The notes under the pieces: generated by a model
The model's database searches: none
What the model saw: the letters and a program-made list of their open reading frames with translations, nothing else
What the model was told of the DNA's origin: nothing
Translations under genes and position numbers: made by a program
DNA from: Chionis minor
Taxonomy: Eukaryota; Chordata; Aves; Charadriiformes; Chionididae
Assembly: GCA_013398295.1 (NCBI GenBank)
Contig: VZSF01003002.1
Location: forward strand, 186,001-250,000
Direction: 5' to 3'
DNA: 64,000 nt
Part shown: in pieces, positions 39,401 through 45,392 of the stretch
Layout: each line of letters opens with the position of its first letter
How positions within the stretch are numbered: the first letter of the stretch is position 1

Positions 39401-40712
39401 CTATGAGAGGAGGTGGAAGCAGGCAACAGGAGGCAGAAATAGGCTAAACTGGTCTTGCTGGCGAGCACAGAGTTGTATGTACCCTCAGAGACAGCTTTAT
39501 CAATGCTTCGCAGTCCTGCTACGCTACGCTTACACGTCCCTTCCTAGCCGCGCCAAGTAATTGTTACGGTCCTTATTCCTTGATACAAGAATCAAATGAC
39601 TATTCTTCGTGCCTCATGAACACATGAACGTTTTTGTAATACCTTTTTTTTTTACTTTTCTGTAATTCTAATGATTTTTTTTTCCTATCACCCTAGTTGT
39701 GTCTGCTCTGAATAAGGCATGGTGTGTGAACTGTTTCGCCTGTTCAACTTGCAACACTAAGTTAACACTCAAGTAAGTTTATCAATAAGTGCGGTGCCTT
39801 TAAAACATATCAGTGGTTATCTTCAAAGTGTAGATGTTGCTACTCTGTTACTGTTACAGTATGAAAAGCATATAAGCAGCATTGAGATAATACATTAATC
39901 TTTCTTCCTCTTGCTCCACTTACTAATTTACATCTCTTTCAGCTGTCTGTTCAGGTCTTCCTTCAGTTAGTCTTCTTAACTTTTCTCCTTTTCTGTCCTT
40001 TATTTTTTCTGTGTTTAACTCTAAAGGGATAAGTTTGTTGAAATTGATCTAAAACCTGTCTGCAAACACTGTTATGAGAAAATGCCAGATGAATTTAAGC
40101 GACGACTTGCCAAACGGGAACGTGAAGCAAAGGATAAAGAGAAGCAGAAAAAGAAAAAGCCAATCTGTCTGTAAACTTTTTTTCCTTCTCACCACCACCT
40201 CTGCTCCTTTCTTCTTTGGTCAGTGCTAAGGATGCTTTTATTTTAAGTTTTTGCATGAATTTAAGGCAATCAAACCTAAAATATTTTCCACACAACTGCA
40301 ACTTGAAATATTAACTTGTTATTCTGTTACCTTATGTTTAGTCTGTTTAGCTCTACAATTAGGTTTGAAAGGCTTTTTAAATTACGCAGTTAATAGAAAT
40401 GGACATTTGGGTAAAACTGCATAATTCACTCAACAAGGTATTGTAATTAGTGTCTACAATGAAAGTAACTCCATATATATGTATAAATTGCAGTTGTAAT
40501 TTTTTTTGCCTGTGTGTGTTTAATAGGATACTTTTAAAAATTTATTTTACTGGCCCTGCTACTAAAACTTTGTCTGGTTTTTGCCTTGTCATTTTAGGAA
40601 TAAATTTGTTGAGTTTGATATGAAGCCTGTCTGCAAAAAGTGTTATGAGAAGTTTCCTTTAGAGCTGAAGAAAAGACTGAAGAAACTAGCTGAAACATTG
40701 GGAAGGAAGTAA
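6389..40712 (+). CDS. LIMS1: LIMS1 (PINCH1), spliced gene with alternative first and last coding exons
   Basis: This is an adaptor made of five LIM zinc-binding domains. From family knowledge, LIM1 binds the ankyrin repeats of integrin-linked kinase, LIM4 binds NCK2 and LIM5 binds RSU1, within the ILK-PINCH-parvin complex at focal adhesions. Exons: 6389-6495 or 22494-22675, then 24963-25122, 30483-30549, 32567-32687, 33520-33669, 34881-35031, 35857-35949, 37435-37483, 39697-39772, then 40027-40174 or 40598-40712. Every junction has AG/GT and keeps phase. Starting at the ATG at 24967 and ending at 40712 gives 325 residues, the canonical PINCH1 length. The first exon at 22494 gives 387 residues and the one at 6389 gives 362. 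Using the other last exon gives 398 or 373. All zinc ligands read cleanly and there is no frameshift. Which isoforms are expressed is inferred from sequence only. Confidence 0.96.
6496..12943. other. LIMS1 first intron, 5' part; no gene seen
   Basis: This is intronic for transcripts starting at 6389. No conserved exon or RNA gene was recognised. A somewhat GC-richer patch near 8930-9240 and scattered open frames of 70-137 codons (for example 11483-11896, -) show no similarity I can name and no splice pattern. An additional untranslated first exon cannot be excluded. Confidence 0.55.
12944..13932 (-). mobile_element. CR1 LINE fragment, antisense to LIMS1
   Basis: The + strand begins with the reverse complement of a CR1 3' end (TAGAATCATAGAATGG, then the GGTTTGGGTTGGAAGGGACC-type block). 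It runs into reverse-transcriptase coding sequence read on the - strand. The frame at 13566-13925 contains recognisable CR1 blocks such as [31 protein letters not shown] and [16 protein letters not shown]. The element is 5'-truncated and about 1 kb long. The catalytic FADD-type motif reads FAND, so one metal-binding Asp is lost, and the 3' coding part has other frame breaks. It is a dead copy. Confidence 0.93.
13933..16796. other. LIMS1 intron between two CR1 copies; no gene seen
   Basis: No recognisable exon, RNA gene or full repeat was found. A T/A low-complexity patch lies near 15268-15292. The open frames at 13898-14233 (+) and 14079-14417 (-) overlap each other and show no domain. Confidence 0.5.
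16797..17392 (-). mobile_element. CR1 LINE fragment, antisense to LIMS1
   Basis: It begins on the + strand with CATAGAATTG, a degenerate CR1 3' end. The - strand frames at 17121-17369 and 16866-17093 match the C-terminal part of the CR1 reverse transcriptase (blocks [70 protein letters not shown]). The two pieces are in different frames, so the copy is broken. It is 5'-truncated, about 0.6 kb, and less complete than the copy at 12944. Both lie in the same antisense orientation. Confidence 0.93.
17393..22299. other. LIMS1 intron, 3' part before the second first exon; no gene seen
   Basis: Both strands were read with no recognisable exon. Sequence around 19000-19420 and 20800-21060 is somewhat GC-richer than the flanks but has no convincing promoter or coding pattern. 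An AT-rich patch with TATATA runs lies near 17810-17920. Confidence 0.5.
22300..22493 (+). promoter_or_regulatory. LIMS1: putative promoter and 5' UTR of the second LIMS1 first exon
   Basis: There is no splice acceptor that would obviously make 22494-22675 an internal exon, so transcription is inferred to start just upstream. The region is moderately GC-rich with several CpGs but is not a strong CpG island, and no TATA box was found at a fitting distance. An upstream ATG at 22357 opens another frame across the exon. It would act as an upstream ORF if the transcript starts that far 5'. Confidence 0.35.
22494..22675 (+). CDS. LIMS1: LIMS1 alternative first coding exon (MDFQRRAHP...)
   Basis: The ATG at 22494 has G at -3 and G at +4. 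It opens 60 codons plus two bases (TT) before a GTAAGT-like donor. The C at 24963 completes Phe, giving the junction AKFNMANAL. The peptide begins [17 protein letters not shown] and ends with the conserved block [20 protein letters not shown]. It resembles the N-terminus of the 387-residue human LIMS1 isoform, and this start also gives exactly 387 residues. The acidic middle and basic RRHSD block give an extended tail before LIM1. Conservation is highest in the last 25 residues. Confidence 0.93.
22676..24962. other. LIMS1 intron before the shared exon 2
   Basis: No gene was seen. There is an A run near 23494-23510. The intron ends in a run of 25 T (24931-24955) that serves as the polypyrimidine tract, followed by ATGACAG. 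The - strand frame 23889-24344 (151 codons) has no recognisable domain. Confidence 0.6.
24931..24955. repeat. 25-base T run at the LIMS1 exon 2 acceptor
   Basis: An uninterrupted T run forming the polypyrimidine tract, separated from the exon by ATGACAG. Homopolymer length may be inexact. Confidence 0.9.
24963..25122 (+). CDS. LIMS1: LIMS1 shared exon 2, LIM1 first part
   Basis: The exon contains the canonical PINCH1 start codon (ATG at 24967, A at -3 and G at +4) within the [13 protein letters not shown] block. It encodes most of LIM1: C-x2-C (CERC), H-x2-C (YHEQC) and C-x2-C (CAQC), up to LFYE. LIM1 is the ILK-binding domain in the family. The first base completes the split codon of either first exon, and the donor is GTGAGT. 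Confidence 0.97.
25123..30482. other. LIMS1 intron 2, about 5.4 kb; no gene seen
   Basis: The stretch holds a short sense-strand CR1 tail (29905-29961) and otherwise unique sequence. The longest open frame, 27748-28344 (+, 198 codons), has no domain and no coding signature I recognise. Other frames here are shorter and overlap on opposite strands. Confidence 0.55.
29905..29961 (+). mobile_element. CR1 LINE 3' tail
   Basis: This short remnant resembles a CR1 3' UTR (GACTCAATGAGCTTAAGGGT...) and ends with the diagnostic duplicated octamer ATTCTATGATTCTATG at 29945-29960. It is in the same orientation as LIMS1, unlike the other copies. Only the terminal tens of bases remain, so the 5' boundary is approximate. 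Confidence 0.85.
30483..30549 (+). CDS. LIMS1: LIMS1 exon 3, end of LIM1 and start of LIM2
   Basis: It encodes [21 protein letters not shown] and the start of CG. This supplies the last LIM1 zinc ligands (YCEHD) and the first LIM2 pair (CHEC). The acceptor is TTTACAG and the donor GTAAGT. It ends one base into a Gly codon, completed at 32567. Confidence 0.97.
30550..32566. other. LIMS1 intron 3
   Basis: There is an A run near 30740-30755 and unique sequence otherwise. No gene or named repeat was recognised. Confidence 0.6.
32567..32687 (+). CDS. LIMS1: LIMS1 exon 4, LIM2
   Basis: It encodes [17 protein letters not shown], then [22 protein letters not shown]. The LIM2 ligands are present (H of WHP, then the Cys residues), and there is one extra Cys in the zinc knuckle (FCCDIC where human has FRCDLC). 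It ends two bases into an Arg codon (AG) at a GTAGAT donor. Confidence 0.97.
33520..33669 (+). CDS. LIMS1: LIMS1 exon 5, end of LIM2 and LIM3
   Basis: It encodes [18 protein letters not shown] and then the LIM3 start, [16 protein letters not shown], to NCANCG. The last LIM2 ligands (CRPCH) and the first six LIM3 ligands are intact. It starts by completing the Arg codon and ends two bases into a Gly codon (GG). Confidence 0.97.
34881..35031 (+). CDS. LIMS1: LIMS1 exon 6, LIM3 end and LIM4 start
   Basis: It encodes [38 protein letters not shown] and [15 protein letters not shown]3 is closed by CLPCHD and LIM4 is opened by CGAC. LIM4 is the NCK2 SH3-binding domain in the family. It is the most conserved stretch of the gene here and I see no substitution from the mammalian sequence as I remember it. 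Confidence 0.97.
35857..35949 (+). CDS. LIMS1: LIMS1 exon 7, LIM4 second half
   Basis: This is a phase-0 exon of 31 codons, [20 protein letters not shown] to HYNQ. It carries the H-x2-C, C-x2-C and CETH ligands of LIM4. Acceptor TTTGTAG, donor GTAAGG. Confidence 0.97.
36893..36944. repeat. perfect 26-bp tandem duplication
   Basis: The unit begins CCTGGAAATAGAATCATA and ends ATTTTTGG. Copies at 36893-36918 and 36919-36944 are identical, and a partial third copy (CCT) follows. The identity suggests a recent slippage or duplication event, or an assembly artefact. Confidence 0.95.
37320..37410. repeat. AT-rich low-complexity stretch
   Basis: Nearly all A and T, with repeated TATATTAAATTA-like words, ending about 25 bases before the LIMS1 exon 8 acceptor. 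Its closeness to the branch-point region is notable, but no function can be read. Confidence 0.75.
37435..37483 (+). CDS. LIMS1: LIMS1 exon 8, LIM5 start
   Basis: It encodes [16 protein letters not shown] plus one base. CFHC is the first LIM5 zinc pair. At 49 bases it would be missed by length-filtered ORF scans. It joins 39697 to give [11 protein letters not shown]. Confidence 0.96.
37484..39696. other. LIMS1 intron 8
   Basis: Unique sequence with no gene or repeat recognised. Open frames at 38573-38782 and 38773-38982 (+) are short and featureless. Confidence 0.55.
39697..39772 (+). CDS. LIMS1: LIMS1 exon 9, LIM5 middle
   Basis: It encodes [18 protein letters not shown] and NTKLTL and ends two bases into a Lys codon (AA). 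The G that starts either of the two alternative last exons completes the codon. It supplies the middle zinc ligands of LIM5 (CVNC and CSTC), so the final ligands depend on which last exon is used. Confidence 0.96.
40027..40174 (+). CDS. LIMS1: LIMS1 alternative last exon a (charged C-terminal tail)
   Basis: Acceptor CTCTAAAG, then GGATAAGTTTGTTGAAATTG. It encodes [18 protein letters not shown], then [17 protein letters not shown] and a Lys-rich end, KKKKPICL, stop TAA at 40172. It supplies the last LIM5 zinc pair (VCKHC). It is clearly homologous to the exon at 40598: the first 18 encoded residues match at 14 positions, then the tails diverge. The result is a LIM5 with a longer, strongly charged 48-residue end. 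There is no AATAAA between this exon and the next. The nearest candidate is TATAAA at 40482 followed by a GT-rich run. I believe a similar variant end exists in other vertebrates but cannot confirm it here. Confidence 0.88.
40482..40525 (+). promoter_or_regulatory. LIMS1: candidate non-canonical poly(A) signal for last exon a
   Basis: TATAAA (40482-40487), a known weak variant hexamer, is followed about 20-35 bases later by a T run and a GT-rich element (TGCCTGTGTGTGTTT, about 40507-40521). No AATAAA or ATTAAA occurs between the stop at 40174 and the next exon at 40598, so this is the best placed signal for exon-a transcripts. Inferred from sequence only. Confidence 0.4.
40598..40712 (+). CDS. 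LIMS1: LIMS1 alternative last exon b (canonical PINCH1 C-terminus)
   Basis: Acceptor TTTTAG. It encodes [18 protein letters not shown], then [19 protein letters not shown], stop TAA at 40710. This is the canonical PINCH1 end as I know it from mammals and completes LIM5 (VCKKC). LIM5 binds RSU1 in the family. The second to seventh bases of the exon spell AATAAA (Asn-Lys codons), overlapping a poly(A) hexamer with the splice acceptor. Confidence 0.97.
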
Positions 40713-41142
40713 AGACTTCATCTGCTCTCCCCTTCCTTTGTGAAAATCTTATATATATTACTTGGGGAGGGTGGCTTCTTTGAGGCTGCAATCGGACAAC
40801 AAATGATGAGTACGCCAGGAGGGGATCAGACGGAAATATCTTAAGATTCTCTGCTCTCCATACATGTACATGTATGCTTATTTGTTGATAAACAGACTGT
40901 ACTTCCAAACTAAATTAAATAATAGCTCACCTTAAAGGTTTCTGACCGTGATAATGCAGTTGAACTGATGACAGTAGCCCATTCTGCACAGTAATCTCTG
41001 CCAAAATTTACAGAAACAGAAAATTTGATTGTGGATGAATACCTGCAAAAACAAACTGTGCAAATGTGTCCAGCTTTAGGGGCATGTATCATCATTTATA
41101 TTAACATAAGTATTAACCTTCAAGTTAAGCATGAACACAAAA

Positions 41143-41170
41143 CTTGCCCAAGTCATTTGACTTGGGCAAG
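41143..41170 (+). repeat. perfect inverted repeat, hairpin in LIMS1 3' UTR
   Basis: CTTGCCCAAGTCA, two T, then TGACTTGGGCAAG. The arms are 13 bases each with no mismatch. In RNA this gives a stem of about 12 pairs with a four-base loop, GC-rich in an AT-rich context. It is too short for a typical miRNA precursor, and no T run or gene end follows. Confidence 0.95.
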
Positions 41171-42097
41171 GAACCAACATACTTTGCCTCGTGGAAAAAT
41201 TCATGCTCAGATTTCAGGCCAAGTTGTCTCATTAAAGGAGCCTTGTTTTGGATGGTTTGAAAAGTACCAGATTCCTAAATACTGTCACTATACAAATGAC
41301 CTACTTCTGATGGATTATGCTTACATGGTGAATCTTTGTACATCAGGCTTAGCATGAAATACCTATATAAAATGTATATTCCTATTGCAAGAAATGAGCA
41401 TACTCAGAACTACTTGAATTTTGCTATATTCCACTCAAATAACACATTAACTTTTATATATGCTTTTGCATTCTATTTACTTTTTGTGCCTTATTCTGCT
41501 GGACCATACATAACAGTGTTCCATTAAATATATATATATAGTTTCATTTTTTATTTCATATTTTTATGCAGAAGCTATATACAAGGTATTTTCAAAAGAT
41601 AACATACTTTGCCTTAATTATATGGGATGGAGAAGTACTTTATTTCAAATGTGAACAGAACACCTGACCTTAAAGTTTAGCTCCTAGATTTTCATAATTT
41701 TCAGAAGACTGAAAATGCATATTTCAGTTAGCAGGCAATATTACTTTTACACCTATGCGTGTAAATATACAAGGTTTGATCCTGCTAGGATCTATTTCTT
41801 TAGCCATCCTCAAGAACTGAGCTGACAAATCATCAGAATTCCTTATAATATACATTTAACTGTTTTATACTATTGACTTCTGTCCATGCAAATATGTTTT
41901 AGTTTTCCCTTTCTTATAGAAAATACAGTTACCTAGGGCTTCTTGATGGTACTACATTACAAAGTACGCAAACATTCGGGATTTTTTTTATATATATTAA
42001 TCACTCAGATCTTATGTAATTACCTCATGGAAGTAAAATTTTCTTTCCTGTTTATGAAAAATTAGTTGCTTTAAAACATCTGCTTTCCAGTGTCATC

Positions 42098-42103
42098 AAT
42101 AAA
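42098..42103 (+). promoter_or_regulatory. LIMS1: LIMS1 distal poly(A) signal AATAAA
   Basis: This canonical hexamer lies about 1.4 kb after the exon b stop. ATTAAA follows at 42112 and moderately GT-rich sequence at 42142-42160. It is the best candidate for the distal end of LIMS1. Confidence 0.65.
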
Positions 42104-42125
42104 GGCTATGTTATTAAACCTTCTA

Positions 42126-45029
42126 TCACCTCTCTTAAATGAGTGCTGTGAAGGGTGGGAAAGCAACTAAGTTATCTTGGTTCCTTATGCTTTTACCTGT
42201 GACTGTATGTAAATACTTCTTTATTATCCTGATTTAAAAGAGACGTATACCTTTCCTAAATATCCCACTGTAGTTCTTAGGTTCATGAAAGAAACCACAG
42301 TTTGTTTCATAAAGAACAGCTTGATTCTTCTGGATATTTTCTGAATTGGCACAGTCGCAAGTTTTCCATAAAGAAAATATCCTGTCTGAGTTTAAAACGT
42401 ACACTTTCCTATGAATTTTTCCTCTCCTTCCATTGTAATGAAACTGTCACCCTAAACTTCCAGTGTAGTGCTAGGTAGGGTATTTTTTGACTATTTTATC
42501 CTATGGAGTTACTGAATGCCATAACAGTTCAGTAACTGAATGCAATCCTGTGTTGCAGACTAGAAAAACTTAAAATGACCGCCCAAAAAACATTTACATA
42601 ACTAGCATGGTAGCACTGTTGGAATTTTGGACCATGCCATGGATTCAGTATACCACACTCAGCAATGCTTCCTTGAAATTGTACCTTCTTGTGACACTTC
42701 TTGTTCTAGGTTTTCACCTTACGCCAATTGTGCACCTTTTTCCTTCGGTCTCTGTATGCACAGCCTTACTGCTCGCAGAGCCGGGAGGGGTCCCTAATCC
42801 TGAGGCTAAACGGCAAGACTTGGCTCACATCCATATCCATCCACAACACAGCTGCCTCCTTTGCGCTGTGCAGCCACCGGTCCCCTTTCCAGTGTGTGGT
42901 AGCCCTGTGGCACTAGCACAGGGTGCTTTTTCTCTTGTTTCCAGGTTCCCGATGGTGAGCACTGTCCTACAGTTCACCAAGGCAGCGGTTTTCTGTTCCG
43001 TGACCACAAGCGTGTGTATCTCAGACCCCGTGATGTAGTGCTGAGAGCATCTGAGGGTGCTTGAGGGTTCAAAGCCCGATGAATTGTGGAAAAATGTTGG
43101 TTGGAAGGAACTGCTAGAAGTCAGCTGGCCCAACCATCCACCTAAAGCAGGTCCAACTTCAAAGTTAGATCAGTATTGAAGGTCTTGCTCAGCCAAACTA
43201 TGAGTATCTCCACAGAAGGAGATTTCACCGGCCTTTATGGGCAATATGTTCCAGTGCTTCGTCACCCTCGTGGTGAATTTTTTTAAGTATTATTGGAGTC
43301 CTGTCTTGAGTGGCAGGCTCCCCAGATCCACACTGCTGTCTTGGGAGCTGCGCTTGGAATGAACTGTCATTGAAATAACACCCCTGGACGTTGTTATGAA
43401 GAGGATTAATTAAAAGCAGTTGCAAAGCAGAGCCAGGGAGCAAGCTAGCAATTAGGCAGCCTGGGCAATTACAGGTCTGGTGTTGAAGCTCACTTCCTGG
43501 CCTGTCAGTATTATAAATGTTTTGCATAGCTGGACATACGTTCCAGAAAGAGGCAGAGTTTATTACTGTTTTTCTATCCATAACCCCTGCTAGGCCTCTC
43601 AAAGGTGGCTGTGAGCCTGGGATGTGCGAATGGATGCCTCGGAAGCTTTGCCCCTTTCTGCTGCCCAGGATCAATCATGCATGGGCAAGAGATTCCTTTG
43701 GAAGCCCCTGCTTAAAGTAACAGTCGGGAGCACTTCAGAAATCGCAATGGATGTAGCTGTAGGGAGAAGAAGCTGAGCCTAAAACCTTTCTGCCTCTGGC
43801 AGTGGCAAGCCCAGTGCTCTGTTCCAATGGCTTGGTAGTGAACCAAGCTGAGCGGCACCAGGATGCTGGGACAGCACTCGAGGCGACTGCTGTCCTGCCT
43901 CCTGAGCTGCCTTCCTGGTGCTGGGACCACCGGGGACAACACTGGGGTGCCACTTTCCCCAGGGGTGGGCGAGAGACGGTGACCAGTGTCAAGTCACTGG
44001 ACCTTGTCTGTACGAAGGCTATTTCCCATGCCTCCCCACCAGCTGAAGAGCAGAAATTTCCTCCAGTGAGACAACTGGAGAAGCCAACTCAGCGTTCACC
44101 TCTGCACTATCACCAAGACTTACTAATTAGCCTGTCAGGTGCTAATAAATTATTTGGTAATCCCAGTTGTAGACACACCGTTTAGAAAATTACAGAGAAA
44201 AAAGATCCTCTTTCTTCTTACGGAATTAAATCCAACATCTAAATAAATCACCATTAATAGAGCAAATAATAAAAAGAGAGGGTTATTTCTTACAGCCAGG
44301 GTGTTACATGGACGCTGCTGGTCTCCTTATAGGAACAAGTTAGGTTATGTCCTTCTATTTTTCTGGCAAAGATGGTAAGATCTTTGGGGATGTTAGTATT
44401 TTTTAGGTGTAGCAGTAATCGTATGGCTGTCAATGGGTTGCTTCAGATCGAAAATGGGACAAATTTTTACTGACACTTCTCCAGACATAAAGCCCAGTGG
44501 GCTCATGGTAACTAAAGTGCCTAAACTGACAGAAGAGAGATAACGCGGGCAATTCCAGAGAGCAGAATCCAAGGCTGCCAGCTGGGAATTACACCACCGG
44601 TGCTCAGCTTACAGCTGCAACTTGCAAATTTCTCCTGTTTTGAGGGCTGCCAGTCTCATTATCTTCTGATCCATGTTCCCAGCTATGCTTCAGGATGGTA
44701 ATAAAGAATGCAGTTATGCTATTCACAGTGCCTGGAAAATAAAGTTTCTCATCATAACTGCTACAATATTTGGAAGCTCATTTTCTAGAGCACTGGACCT
44801 CAGTGATAAGGCCCATGGGTATAGATTATTTTTTTTAATTGTGGTGAGCCACAAGACACAGTTTTAGGCGAGAGGGTGCTACAGCTCGGTTCCACAGACG
44901 TGAAGATGTTCTGTGACAGCTAAGGCCCACGCACGAAGGGAAGCTGGTCTAGTAGCAACGCAGCAAAGACCAGCCGCCCCTTAAAATTCCGCGGGATACA
45001 AAGACAAGGCAGCCCGGTGCCTTGGCCTT
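42126..45029. other. LIMS1-RANBP2 intergenic region
   Basis: About 3 kb separates the LIMS1 poly(A) signal from the RANBP2 CpG block. A decayed CR1 lies at about 43085-43312. The open frames around 42607-43038 (+), 43225-43674 (-) and 43802-44185 (+) have no recognisable domain. No RNA gene was seen. Confidence 0.6.
43085..43312 (-). mobile_element. decayed CR1 LINE 3' fragment
   Basis: The + strand shows a degenerate reverse-complement CR1 3' region: TTGGTTGGAAGGAACT, then the CCAACCATCCACCTAAAGCAGG block, and GGGCAATATGTTCCAGTGCTTCGTCACCCT, split here as GGCAATATGTTCCAGTGC and TTCGTCACCCT, which corresponds to the CR1 segment before the tail. The terminal octamer repeat is lost. It is older than the copies at 12944 and 16797. 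Boundaries are approximate. Confidence 0.8.
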
Positions 45030-45273
45030 GACCTTGCCCCTGGCCACCCCTGCGCCCCTCACCTGGGGCTGGCTCCGGCACAGGGCCCCACGGGGCGGGC
45101 GGAGGCGAGGAGGGGCTCCACCATCACCTCACGAGCCCGGCGCTCTCAGCCGGGAAAGGAGAGAGGCCTGTGTGCCGGTGCCGGTGCCGCCGCCGCCGCC
45201 GCCGCCGCCATCAGCGCCTCAGTCCTCGGCCCCCGCCGCCGCTGCCCTCCTTCTCCGCCCCCCCCACCCCGGG

Positions 45274-45300
45274 GCGCATGCGCGGGTCCGGCGCACGCGC
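45274..45300 (+). promoter_or_regulatory. tandem NRF1-like sites
   Basis: GCGCATGCGC (45274-45283) is the full palindromic NRF1 core, and GCGCACGCGC (45291-45300) is a one-mismatch copy 17 bases downstream. NRF1 commonly drives TATA-less housekeeping promoters. Use in this species is inferred. Confidence 0.65.
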
Positions 45301-45320
45301 GGAGAGCGGCCGCCGCCGCG

Positions 45321-45392
45321 NNNNNNNNNNNNNNNNNNNNNNNNNNNNNNNNNNNNNNNNNNNNNNNNNNNNNNNNNNNNNNNNNNNNNNNN
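45321..45392. other. assembly gap (72 N)
   Basis: An unresolved run inside the GC-rich RANBP2 promoter block. The coding part of human RANBP2 exon 1 is about 75 bases, and nothing like its MRRSKADVERY peptide is found on either flank, so the start exon probably lies here. The true gap length may differ from 72. Confidence 0.9.

Larger units (their letters stand above)
40713..42125 (+). other. LIMS1: LIMS1 3' UTR (inferred)
   Basis: AT-rich sequence follows the stop. Candidate signals are ATTAAA at 40914, ATTAAA at 41523 and AATAAA at 42098. It includes a perfect 13-bp-arm inverted repeat (41143-41170) and a TA run (about 41528-41540). The end is placed after the AATAAA at 42098. The true end needs transcript data. 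Confidence 0.65.

Noticed and set aside
40160..40174. Possible prenylation motif at the end of LIMS1 last exon a (KKKKPICL)
   Set aside because: A CaaX box needs Cys four residues from the end. Here Cys is second from last and the fourth from last is Pro.
41143..41170. The 3' UTR hairpin as a microRNA precursor
   Set aside because: A stem of about 12 pairs with a tiny loop is far shorter than a miRNA precursor stem, and flanking bases do not extend the pairing.
45278..45320. ATG at 45278 before the gap as the RANBP2 start codon
   Set aside because: It reads MRGSGARAESG, unlike the conserved RANBP2 N-terminus, and lies within the NRF1-like palindrome.
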